Assembly (NCBI GenBank): GCA_946902875.1
Contig: OX336340.1
Location: 2,402,351 to 2,466,350, forward strand
DNA from: Nematopogon swammerdamellus
Taxonomy: Eukaryota > Arthropoda > Insecta > Lepidoptera > Adelidae
Reading direction: 5' to 3'
DNA: 64,000 nucleotides
Positions 52,455 to 61,103 of the stretch are shown in pieces. The notes below the pieces were generated by a model that was not told the DNA's origin, ran no database searches, and was given only the letters and a program-made list of their open reading frames with translations. The position numbers were made by a program, and so were the translations under genes. Within the stretch, counting starts at the first letter, position 1; each line of letters starts with the position of its first letter.

Positions 52455-52625
52455 AAGCACACTTTCACACAGAACCGGTAAACTCTGGAACGCTCTCCCT
52501 GCCCATATTATTCCCCCCAAGAGCTGTGTCGGGTCCTTCAAGAATTGAATTTTTTGCGAATGGCATTCGCAAGCCTCGCATGTGACCAAATGTTCATGGG
52601 CGTTATTAAGACAAATAATGTGTGA
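52455..52625 (+). mobile_element. LINE-C 3' end, degenerate
   Basis: HRTGKLWNALPAHIIPPKS, GSFKN and CATTCGCAAGCCTCGCATGT; a deletion and frameshift lie after TCAAGAATTG. Confidence 0.75.
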
Positions 52626-53264
52626 AAAAAATCATTACTAATTAATTAAAAACAACTATTGAAAACAATCTTAAAACTAAACTAAATACTAGAAAACATT
52701 AAGAATAGAACAGAATAGAATAGAAATACTTTATTGCACACAAAAACACTAACGAAGATACAGAAGAAGACAGAAGATAACAATACAGAAGAGCAATAGA
52801 AATTTACAATAATTCAAACAGAAACAAGAGAACAATAGCAACCAAGGTTGCGTATGACGCAAGATAAAGGGCGTGATAGAGCAATAGTGAATTGGTGAGA
52901 AAAATAATAGAATAAAACACTATATTAATATCTCAATAAACCTACTCGTTCGTACATACCTACATCATAATGTATTTATCATAGAAGCAGAGCACTAACT
53001 ATTAAATAACCCTCCATTCATCATTAATCACGAGTGTCTCCACATTTCCTTGTGTTGTGACATAATAATTATATGCGTTATTACATCTCAGCTCAGGTGA
53101 GCAAGGAGAGTTACTCTCTCCCTGTATATTCCCTGGAGATATTCTATCTCGCTCTACACTTCAACATTTGTCACATGATTATGTCTTGCAGTAAGGTTTT
53201 CATGTGCAGATTGCTTTTAACATATGTCAAGCGGGATTAAATTATTAAATTAATTGTGTACTAG
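52626..53264. other. No gene recognised
   Basis: A/T-rich. GAATAGAATAGAAATACTTT, then ATTGCACACAAAAACACTAA and ACAGAAGAAGACAGAAGATA, resemble a reversed LINE 3' UTR, but no coding part is present. Confidence 0.45.
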
Positions 53265-53615
53265 CTTTTGCCAGCGGTTTTCGCTCGCCTTTAATTTTAA
53301 AAGAACAAAGTAAGTAAATAAGAGCGAGACCGAAGGTCGAGCTGCGTTCAGGCAAACAATATACTCTCTCGAAGAAAGTAAGTCACTAAGGCCAAAGCCC
53401 AAAGCCGAGTTTTGTTCAGGTAAACGCTCTACTGTCTAGAAGAAAGCAAGTCACAATCATACATAAGCAGGCTTCGTTCACGTATATGATATTATTATAC
53501 TTTCTCGGAGAAAGTCATAAAGTGCGAGGCCGAAGGCCGAGCTGTGTTCAGTTCAAACGATTCACTTTCTCAAAATGGTAAACCACTAAGGGCGAGGCGA
53601 AGAATTCTTTCCGAC
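53265..53615 (+). mobile_element. CG element with degenerate repeat array
   Basis: TAGCTTTTGCCAGCGGTTTT start, then four to five diverged units (GGCCGAAGGCCGAGCTGTG). Confidence 0.65.
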
Positions 53616-53699
53616 TTAACGAGTTCTCGTATACCCATGCATAGAATCAAACTTTTACACGAATGAAGCCACAGACCAAAGTTAAACCGAAAACCAAAT

Positions 53700-53828
53700 T
53701 TTTTTTTTTATGGAAATTGACACGGTTGGCTACATCACCTACAACATCCGTGATGTCAGCCCATAACACCGGGTGAACTTGGTGCCACGTCAGTGCTCTC
53801 CTTCGGTCGTGCCGGCTACACTGAACTA
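53700..53828 (-). mobile_element. T1 SINE, 3' fragment
   Basis: T9 then ATGGAAATTGACACGGTTGG to CGTGCCGGCTACACTGAACT; stem-loop intact, everything upstream missing. Confidence 0.8.
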
Positions 53829-54414
53829 AATTCGTCTAAAGATCAATATTGTTCCACTTCTACCACTTTTATTTTTACCCCAAAATATGTTATGTTTCAA
53901 ATGAATGAAAATTCTGCCTTCCTGTATAAAAATTCAAATACTCCTGGTCTCATCAAATAATTTCAAATAGTTTTGACATATGACAAAATCTGCAGGTACA
54001 TAGTCCTCACGACACTTCGTAATGAGCAATCGCCGCGCCGCAGTGTCTGCGATAGAACGCAATAAGCGTGTCTCAGCGGTGATTACACGCCTCTGAGACA
54101 AGGCGAGGGCGTGTGCACACCAACTATTACAACTCGACACGCACCTTCAAGCAAACGAACCAACAAACACTGCAACCGATTTAAATGAAAGGGCGTCAAG
54201 TGAGAATTGGCGAGAAGCACGCAGATTAGGATTGTAGAAATTGTAATCAGTGCACTAGGCTGGGTTGCTCATTTTGGAGAGACGACATTACATTTACGAA
54301 AATACCTTCTCGAAAGTTAGATTAGAGAATCTTGTTTCACCACCGCGCCATAATGTCCCTTAGTCGCTTTTTATAACATGCACGGGGCGAGATGCAGTGG
54401 GCCTATTACTTTAT
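53829..54414. other. No gene recognised
   Basis: Mixed sequence; a GTCCCTTAGTCGC + TTTTTATAACATGCACGGGG segment at 54,354-54,400 is a minus-strand head PK fragment. Confidence 0.45.
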
Positions 54415-54525
54415 TTATTTATATACACTGATACAGTTTGTTACATCACCTACAACTCCGTGATGATAGCCCCTACACATCCATGAACTAGGTGCCATTT
54501 CAGTGCTTCCGTGAAGTGCACATAC
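54415..54525 (-). mobile_element. T1 SINE, degenerate 3' fragment
   Basis: ATACAGTTTGTTACATCACC, ACAACTCCGTGATGATAGCC, GCCATTTCAGTGCTTCC. Confidence 0.65.
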
Positions 54526-54606
54526 AGACGACAGACTATTTATATTTGATACCTACTATGTAGAAATAGATTACTTTATAAGAGTTCCTAGTTCCTATTT
54601 AGAGTG

Positions 54607-54840
54607 CTGTGTGGGGTCGGTACTTAATAAGAATAGTCCCACTGCATCTCTCCCCGTGCATGTCGTAAAAGGCGACTAAGGGATAAGCGGCCTGCAGACA
54701 CCCCGGTCGACTTGTGGCTTTCATGGAAGACATAGGCTGGATGGTGTAGCTGAAGACTGCGGGGTTTTGCACGAAGGTCCCAAGCGGGATTAGTTTGCAG
54801 GCCTAGAGCCAACCCCAAACCAAAACAACAACAACAAGAG
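54607..54840 (+). mobile_element. Head PK fused to a third body with (CAA)n tail
   Basis: GTGTGGGGTCGGTACTTAAT to GGCGACTAAGGGATAAG is head PK. It continues CGGCCTGCAGACACCCCGGT, GAAGACATAGGCTGGATGG and GCCAACCCCAAACCAAAA, ending in (CAA)n at 54,822-54,838. This body is unlike the T1 and TATG bodies. Confidence 0.75.
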
Positions 54841-54924
54841 TTCTTATTCTAACCTTTTTTTGTTTTTTCAATCTAGTTTGGGTCAGCCAGAACACATTCA
54901 TGCTCCGACAAGCCACGGCAGCAA

Positions 54925-55100
54925 CGTGTCGGTCGAAACGGCTATATAAATAGTTCGTGTTTTCCGTCTTCAGTGTAGCCGACATAAAATAAGGGAAGCA
55001 CTGACATGGCACCTAGTTCACCCGGTGTTATGGGCTGACATCACGGATGTCGTAGGTGATGTAGCCAACTGTGTCAGTTTCCATAAAAAAAAAAAAAAAA
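54925..55100 (+). mobile_element. T1-tail SINE, 5'-truncated
   Basis: GTCGGTCGAAACGGCTATAT to the T1 tail with A17. Confidence 0.8.
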
Positions 55101-55122
55101 TCTTTCATCTAGTATGGTGGTA

Positions 55123-55496
55123 CATACATACATATCACACACGCTGAATCCCGACAATCGGGGTAAGCAGAGTAATCGGTGTTGTGCTGCAAGAACTGTG
55201 GTCAATTACAGCACAACACCGACCACCACGTTTCGCAAAGTATTCGAACAAGATTAAATCGATCAAGCAGCAAGTAAGGCACGAAGACCCACCTGCTGCA
55301 TGACTCAGTGGAAGTACCGTGCCAAGGTGAGAGGTGGCGAGCCTGTCGCCCTTTAGCACGGCATCTTGTCCTTATCCCATAGTCGCCTTTTACGACATGC
55401 ATGGGGAGAGATGCAGTGGGGATATTCTTTTTAAGTACCGGCCCCACACGGTATAGTACCGGCCCCACACGGTATAGTACCGGCCCCACACGGTAT
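55123..55496 (-). mobile_element. TATG repeat with triplicated 5' end
   Basis: Full-length minus copy; at its 5' end a 21-bp unit (AGTACCGGCCCCACACGGTAT) is present three times in tandem at 55,434-55,496. The unit is the first stem of head PK and the S2 5' strand. Confidence 0.85.
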
Positions 55497-55949
55497 GGTG
55501 GTACCAATCTAAATTCATGACAAAGTGAAAAAAAAATGAATATGAAATTATATGACCCACCACCATGCCACAGAAGCAGGCCAGTCTCCACAAACAGCAC
55601 TCTCCACAAACATATTCTCACCAGTTATATGCAATTGATTTGACTATACCACCCGCACTTCCAGCACAGATTACTTAATAGTTACTTCGTAACAGATAAA
55701 TCACTCCATAGAAAATGTTGCTACCTTCAGGCTTTAATAGCCTACTGTGTCACGTCGACAATCGCTGCGTGCGAAAATGTACCTTAACGATCGAGTGTAA
55801 AGTGGTTATTGCTTTGCAGCTGCGCGCAGTTGCGTGGGCGAGCGTCTATGTATACTTCGCGCGCGGCTGACAAATTTCCACTGAAATAGACCGCCGGCGC
55901 GGCGGCACGTCGGGCGGTAGGTAGTTAGCGCGCGCAAGTAAATTTTTTT
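55497..55949. other. No gene recognised
   Basis: Single-copy-looking; GC-rich near 55,800-55,940 (GCGCGCGGCTGACAAATTTC). Confidence 0.4.
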
Positions 55950-56309
55950 TTTTATGGAAATGACACAACATCCGTGATGTCAGCCCATAACACCGGGTGA
56001 ACTAGGTGCCATGTCAGTGCTTCCCTTCATTTCATGTCGGCTACACTGAACTGGACGGAAAACACGAACTATTTACATAGCCGTTTCGACCGACGTTTCG
56101 CTCAGTGCGGTGGTACCAACCCGACCGGGATAAACCCTACCACCTAGTAAGGCAAGAAGGAAAGGGACCTACAGTTTAACGTGGAATCCGAACCACGGTC
56201 AGCCTCCAACGGTCAGCGGTCACCCATCCAAGTACTGACCGCACCCAGCGTTGCTTAACATTCAATAGCGACAGTTGACTGTCTGCACCACTGAGCTATC
56301 GAGGCTGAC
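55950..56309 (-). mobile_element. T1-tail SINE with head 5S
   Basis: Minus strand: CGTCAGCCTCGATAGCTCAG, TTAAGCAACGCTGGGTGCGG, TCAGTACTTGGATGGGTGAC, B box, body. Tail lacks CGGTTGGCTACATCACC, so its stem is broken. Confidence 0.85.
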
Positions 56310-56726
56310 GTACATAGAGTGCGTGAGGCCTGCTTCCAGTGAGTGATCTCCGATTGAACCCACAAAACATATAGACTTATTTATACCCTTCAACGTCGTC
56401 GAAGGTAAGCCGGAGTACATCAATGCGGCCCGCGCCCGACTTCCGAAGATATTGATCCCGGCTTTGGAGCGAGCTCATTCGATTACTGTATTCGATAAGG
56501 CAACTTTTACGTAACGAATCTCCGCGTGCGTGCGACGAGGAAATATCGAAGCAAATTGATTGCGAACGGATTCCACCAGCACGCTTGAGGTCTTCCAGAG
56601 AACATTTAAACACGAGTAGAGGCAGCCTGATGGCTAGTTGTGCGTACAAGTAAGCATACGTGGTCTCCGAGGTGGTCTCCGCGCATATCAGTCGAACACT
56701 TCCAAACTTTGCATAATGCGTAATTA
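56310..56726. other. No gene recognised
   Basis: A 90-codon minus frame (56,377-56,649) has no recognisable motif and no splice or initiation context. Left undecided. Confidence 0.35.
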
Positions 56727-57146
56727 ACCGACTTCAAAAAAGGAGGTGGTTCTATGTTCGGCTGTATGTATTTTTTTTTATGTATGCAATATCTTCCCCA
56801 ATTGTGAACCGATTTCGATGATTCTTTTTGTGTTTGGTTCAGTCTAGCTCCAAGGTGGTCCCATTTTTTTTTTGGTCAAGATCGGATTGGAAAGCGAGGC
56901 GGAATCGCGAGGCCGAAGGCCGAGCGATTCCGCCGAGTACATTAATAGCAAATAAAAATTACTAAAAAAACTGTGATATAAAAAACTATTTAAAAAAATA
57001 TAAAAACCGCCTTCAAAAATGTATGAAATAAAAAAATAAAAATCGAACCCTAGAGTTGAAGGCGGTGGTGCTAAAGCAAGCAAATATAACCGACCGCCTT
57101 CAACTCTAGGGTTCGATTTTTATTTTTTTATTTCATACATTTTTTT
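56727..57146 (+). repeat. ACCGACTTC repeat joined to a fold-back element
   Basis: AACCGACTTCAAAAAAGGAG start; GATCGGATTGGAAAGCGAGG to GAGTACATTAATAGCAAA is almost identical to 27,462-27,540; then the fold-back arms AACCGCCTTCAAAAATGTAT and CGAACCCTAGAGTTGAAGGC with inverse at 57,093-57,146. The two families are joined in the same order at both loci. Confidence 0.75.
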
Positions 57147-57207
57147 ACAGTGCAGACTCGCTACTAATGCTAATACTTGAGACTACCGCGTGGGGCCGGT
57201 ACTTTTT

Positions 57208-57582
57208 TTTTATTGAAAGCGCGACATATGGCACCGAGCCACCAATAGGGTGTCTAACGACGCCCATGGACATTCGGTCGTATGCGGGGGTTGCGAATGC
57301 CATGCCGGCCTGACAGGTGCCCATTCACGCCCCTCTTGAAGGATCCGAGACTGTATAGCGTTCCAGAGTTTACCGGTTCTGTAGAGGAAAGATCTGCAGA
57401 ATCGTTTAGTACGCATCCGCGGTAAGTCCAACGTATAGGGATGCAATCCCTGCCCAGTGCGCGTGGTGCGGAGGTGGAAAGGGGACGGCGAGATTGCGTT
57501 AAACAGCTCCTCCGAGTACTCCCCATGGAATAACCGATGGAACACACTTAGGGAGCCGACATCCCTACGGTGTTGCAGTGGT
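57208..57582 (-). mobile_element. LINE-C 3' end nested in a TATG repeat
   Basis: Minus strand encodes HPYTLDLPRMRTKRFCRSFL, YRTGKLWNA and FKRGVNGHLSGRHGIRNPRI, with one frameshift between the two parts. Its 3' A-tail is the T run at 57,208-57,217. The longest LINE-C piece in the window, showing VFHRLFHGEYSEELFNAISP upstream. Confidence 0.82.
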
Positions 57583-57756
57583 TCTTGAAAAGGATAGCCC
57601 GACTGCATCTCTCCCCGTGCATATCGTAAAAGGCGACTAAGAAATAAAGGACAAGGTCCTTCCACCGAGTCGTGGAGCAGGTGAGTCTTCGCGCCTTACT
57701 TGCTGATTGATAGTTATCTTGTCCTAAGACATTGCTAAACGTGGCGGTCGGCGTTT

Positions 57757-58146
57757 TTTTTTTTTTTTTATGGAATCTGAGACGGTTGGCTACATCACCT
57801 ACAACGTCCGTGATGTCAGCCCATAACACCGGGTGAACTAGGTGCCATGTCAGTGCTTCCCCCTTTGATCGTGCCGGCTACACTGAACTGGTCGGAAAAC
57901 ACAAACTATTTACATAGCCGTTTAGACCGACGTTTCATTCAGTGCGGTGGTACCAACCCGGGCGGGTTAAACCCTACCACCAAGTAAGATTAGGAGGGAA
58001 GGGACCTACAGTTTTACGAGGAATCCGAACCTCGGTCAGCCTCCAACGGTCAGCGGTCACCCATCCAAGTACTGACCGCACCCAGCGTTGCTTAACATTC
58101 AATAGCGACAGTTGACTGTCTGCACAACTGAGCTATCGAGGCTGAC
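57757..58146 (-). mobile_element. T1-tail SINE with head 5S nested in a TATG repeat
   Basis: Full-length: A-tail as T14 at 57,757, body, B box with CGAGGTTCGGATTCCTCG, 5S block GTCAGTACTTGGATGGGTGA, and A box in GATAGCTCAGTTGTGC, ending GTCAGCCTCG at 58,146. Confidence 0.87.
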
Positions 58147-58349
58147 AATTGTGATGTAATTTACAAGAGTACTTGCAGCACAACACCGATTACTCTGCTT
58201 ACCCTGATTCTCGGGATACAGCGTGTGGTATGTAGGACTCGCTGCTCCGGGACGCACATTCCGAATTCGTTTAGACGGTCGATAAAGATCGCCTGCGCGA
58301 CTTTAGTCACCTTGCATTTTCGATTTACATGGTCGACAAAAATCGGCCA

Positions 58350-58615
58350 GTGTATTTTTTTTTTTTTTATGGAAACTGACACGGATGGCTACATCACCTA
58401 CATCATCCGTGATGTCAGCCCATAACACCGGGTGAACTTGGTGCCACGTCAGTGCTTCCCTTCGGTCGTGCCGGCTACACTGAACTGGACGGAAAACACA
58501 AACTATTTACATAGCCGTTTCGACCGACCTTTCATTCAGTGCGGTGGTACCAACCCGGGCGGGTTAAACCCTACCACCTAGTAATATAAGAAGGGAGTCA
58601 TATCCCTTATAGTAT
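58350..58615 (-). mobile_element. T1-tail SINE, head PK lost
   Basis: T12 tail, intact stem, body to AATATAAGAAGGGAGTCATA TCCCTTA; the rest of head PK is missing. Confidence 0.83.
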
Positions 58616-58676
58616 ATCCCCCATTACAGTGCAAAAACTATAACCGCACAAAAAAATTATCTAAACGTGGTAAGTG

Positions 58677-58962
58677 TACCGTGCGGGGCCGGTACTTTAA
58701 AAGAATAGCCCCACTGCATCTCTCCCCGTGTATGCCGTAAAAGGCGACTAAGGGATATGACTCCCTTCTTATATTACTAGGTGGTAGGGTTTAACGCGCC
58801 CGGGTTCGTACCACCGCACGGAATGAAAGGTCGGTCGAAACGGCTATGTAATTAGTTTGTGTTTTCCGCCCATTTCAGTGTAGCCGGCACGACCGAAGGG
58901 AAGCACTGACGTGGCACCAAGTTCACAGGCGCCAACCGTGTCAGTTTCCATAAAAAAAAAGT
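58677..58962 (+). mobile_element. T1-tail SINE with head PK, tail deleted
   Basis: TACCGTGCGGGGCCGGTACT, GGCGACTAAGGGATATGACT, body; the T1 stem-loop is deleted (GTTCACAGGCGCCAACCGTG), leaving CAGTTTCCAT and A9. Confidence 0.83.
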
Positions 58963-59079
58963 GAAAACATGGTAGTGTCACAACTCAAAATACTTTTGTA
59001 CTAGAATATGGTCACGGTATATTCATTTATACTTAGTAATAAATTAACGCGTTCCATCTACTAGTTTTTACTGGTGGTT

Positions 59080-59150
59080 CGGATTACACAATAAAACTGT
59101 AGGTCCCTTCCCTTACGATACTGGGTGGTAAGGCTTAACACTTCCGGATT
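59080..59150 (+). mobile_element. Fragment of SINE B box and body
   Basis: CTGGTGGTTCGGATTACACA and AAAACTGTAGGTCCCTTCCC; decayed. Confidence 0.6.
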
Positions 59151-59159
59151 AATAATATT

Positions 59160-59488
59160 TTTTTTTTTTTTTATGGAAACTGACACGGTTGGCTACATCA
59201 CCTACAACATCCGTGATGTCAGCCCATAACACCGGGTGAACTTGGTGCCACGTCAGTGCTTCCCTTCATTTCATGTCGGCTACACTAAACTGGACGGAAA
59301 ACACGAACTATTTACATAGCCGTTTCGACCGACGTTTCGTTCAGTGCGGTGGTACCAACCCGGCCGGGATAAACCCTACCACCTAGTAATATAAGAAGGG
59401 AGTCATATCCCTTAGTCGCCTTTTACAACATGCACGGGAAGAGATGCAGTGGGGCTATTCTTTTAAAGTACCGGCCCCACACGGTACA
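59160..59488 (-). mobile_element. T1-tail SINE with head PK, intact
   Basis: Minus strand from 59,488: TACCGTGTGGGGCCGGTACT, both helices exact, GACTAAGGGATATGACTCCC junction, intact tail and T14. Confidence 0.88.
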
Positions 59489-59647
59489 AATAATAATACA
59501 TAATAATAGTTAATAATAATTAAATACATAATAATAATTAATCCGGTACCACAGCAATGAAAAACTGCGCATCGAGACCTAATTCTCCTCCGGCCGGGGA
59601 AATTTCAGTGCTCTATTAAAAGCGACAAAGCTATCACGCTGGACTTA

Positions 59648-59872
59648 CCGCAGAACTTTCATCTACAGAACCGGTAAACACTGGAACGCTCTCCCGGTCC
59701 ATATATTTATCTCCAAGTACAGCCTTGGGTCCTACAAGAGGAGTGTGAATAGGCACCTGTCAGGTCGGCATCGCATTCGCAAACCCCGCATACGACCGAA
59801 TGTCCATGGACGTCGTTAGGCACCTTATGGGTTGCTAGGAGCCACATCTCGCGGCGCTTTCAATAAAAAAAT
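59648..59872 (+). mobile_element. LINE-C 3' end
   Basis: NFHLQNR-type degenerate start, then FIYRTGKHWNALPVHIFISK region, GRHRIRKPRIRPNVHG, and CTCGCGGCGCTTTCAATAAA AAAATG end. The frame carries small lesions. Confidence 0.75.
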
Positions 59873-59937
59873 GAAATTGTTTAATTCTAACTTATTCTTT
59901 TCCTAATAAATTTCCCCCCGCCAGGAAATTCATAATT

Positions 59938-60095
59938 TTTTTTTTGTGTAATCCGATATGGGTGGCTTAGTCGGAGGAGCCAAAGCACATACTCCGACCA
60001 CCAATATTACCTCCGAGAAGGTAGGTGCCATACCGCAGACTTTCCTTGATTGCTCGCTATACTAGACTAGAGGAGAACACAATCGAGGCTGTTAC
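59938..60095 (-). mobile_element. T2-tail SINE, 3' half
   Basis: T-run then GTGTAATCCGATATGGGTGG to AGACTAGAGGAGAACACAAT; minus orientation. Confidence 0.75.
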
Positions 60096-61103
60096 TTTTA
60101 AATTGAATTCTAACAGTCAGCTGCCAAAGGCCAGCGTAAACATAAATTCGAATCCACATTAATTGCTCTCCGCGCCAACTGCATTATCGGGCGAAATTAT
60201 ATTAGCCATCTCTGGATCGCCTGCTTTTCATTTTGTGGTCGGCAACAGACACACTTTTCACCGCAAAAGGAAAGCAGATTATGGAAATCGCGCCGTTCTC
60301 GGCAACGGTACAAGTGGTGGGTTAACTTACTTTGCCGGCGCGATTGTGTGGCGCTTTTTGCTCTGCGAGTTGACGGGAAACAAAGCTTCTTATTTGAAAT
60401 ATTTTTCAAAGCTAAATGGGATGCGCTTCAAGCTCTTAAGTTACAAAAGTTTTAAACTAGCCTGTGAAGAGTCACACGAACGAGTTTGCATTAGTTGTAA
60501 GAACCCTAACGGTCTTTATTATTCGTGTACATAGTTCGTCCTTTGAGTTTAAGTTTAGATGAACCAAGTTACAGTGGTGCCGTGACTAGGATTTTACTAA
60601 ATGTTGTAAAAAATATTTTTTCATTTGTCTCTCAAGTTAGAAAAGTATTAGTTGACTGGGAAAAATAACTATAATTAATTATAAGTCCGCCTTTGGAGGC
60701 TATTGCTATTTTGTTTTCTTCGTATATTATTGTATGTATCAATTGTTCTCCTGTAACAAACTATTCTTGTTCGCCTGCATGTACTTCTCCCACATCCCAA
60801 AGGTTAGTTAGAATAGAATGCCTCGAGGCATTAAGTTCGCCTGTTGTACCTAATTTTTATAAATTGGTGTTCAATAAGGAATATATACATACATACATAC
60901 AATTGTTCTTCTGTATGTTTTATTCATGTGTGGTAGTTCATAGCATTTTTAGTGAGCAATAAATATTTTTTATTTATTTATCTTCTATATTAGTACATAC
61001 ATATAACTAATCTTTATAATTAAAACCTAACTAACAAATGTATAACATTGATAAAATTAACCTAATAAATAAATAAAGAAAAACTAAATACTAACAACCA
61101 GGA
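60096..61103. other. No gene recognised
   Basis: A 123-codon plus frame (60,163-60,534) shows no motif, no signal peptide and no homologue I can name; codon use looks unremarkable. A (CATA)n run lies at 60,886-60,900. The last ~150 bases before 61,104 are probably the 3' UTR of the minus-strand retroelement. Confidence 0.4.

Larger units (their letters stand above)
57183..58235 (+). mobile_element. TATG repeat interrupted by two later insertions
   Basis: Pieces: 57,183-57,207 (ACCGCGTGGGGCCGGTACT), 57,583-57,756 (AAAAGGATAGCCCGACTGC to GGCGGTCGGCGTT), 58,147-58,235 (GTGATGTAATTTACAAGAGT to GTGGTATGTA). Confidence 0.8.

Noticed and set aside
60163..60534. 123-codon plus-strand ORF as a host gene
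   Set aside because: No recognisable domain, no clear Kozak or splice context; kept only as part of an undecided stretch.
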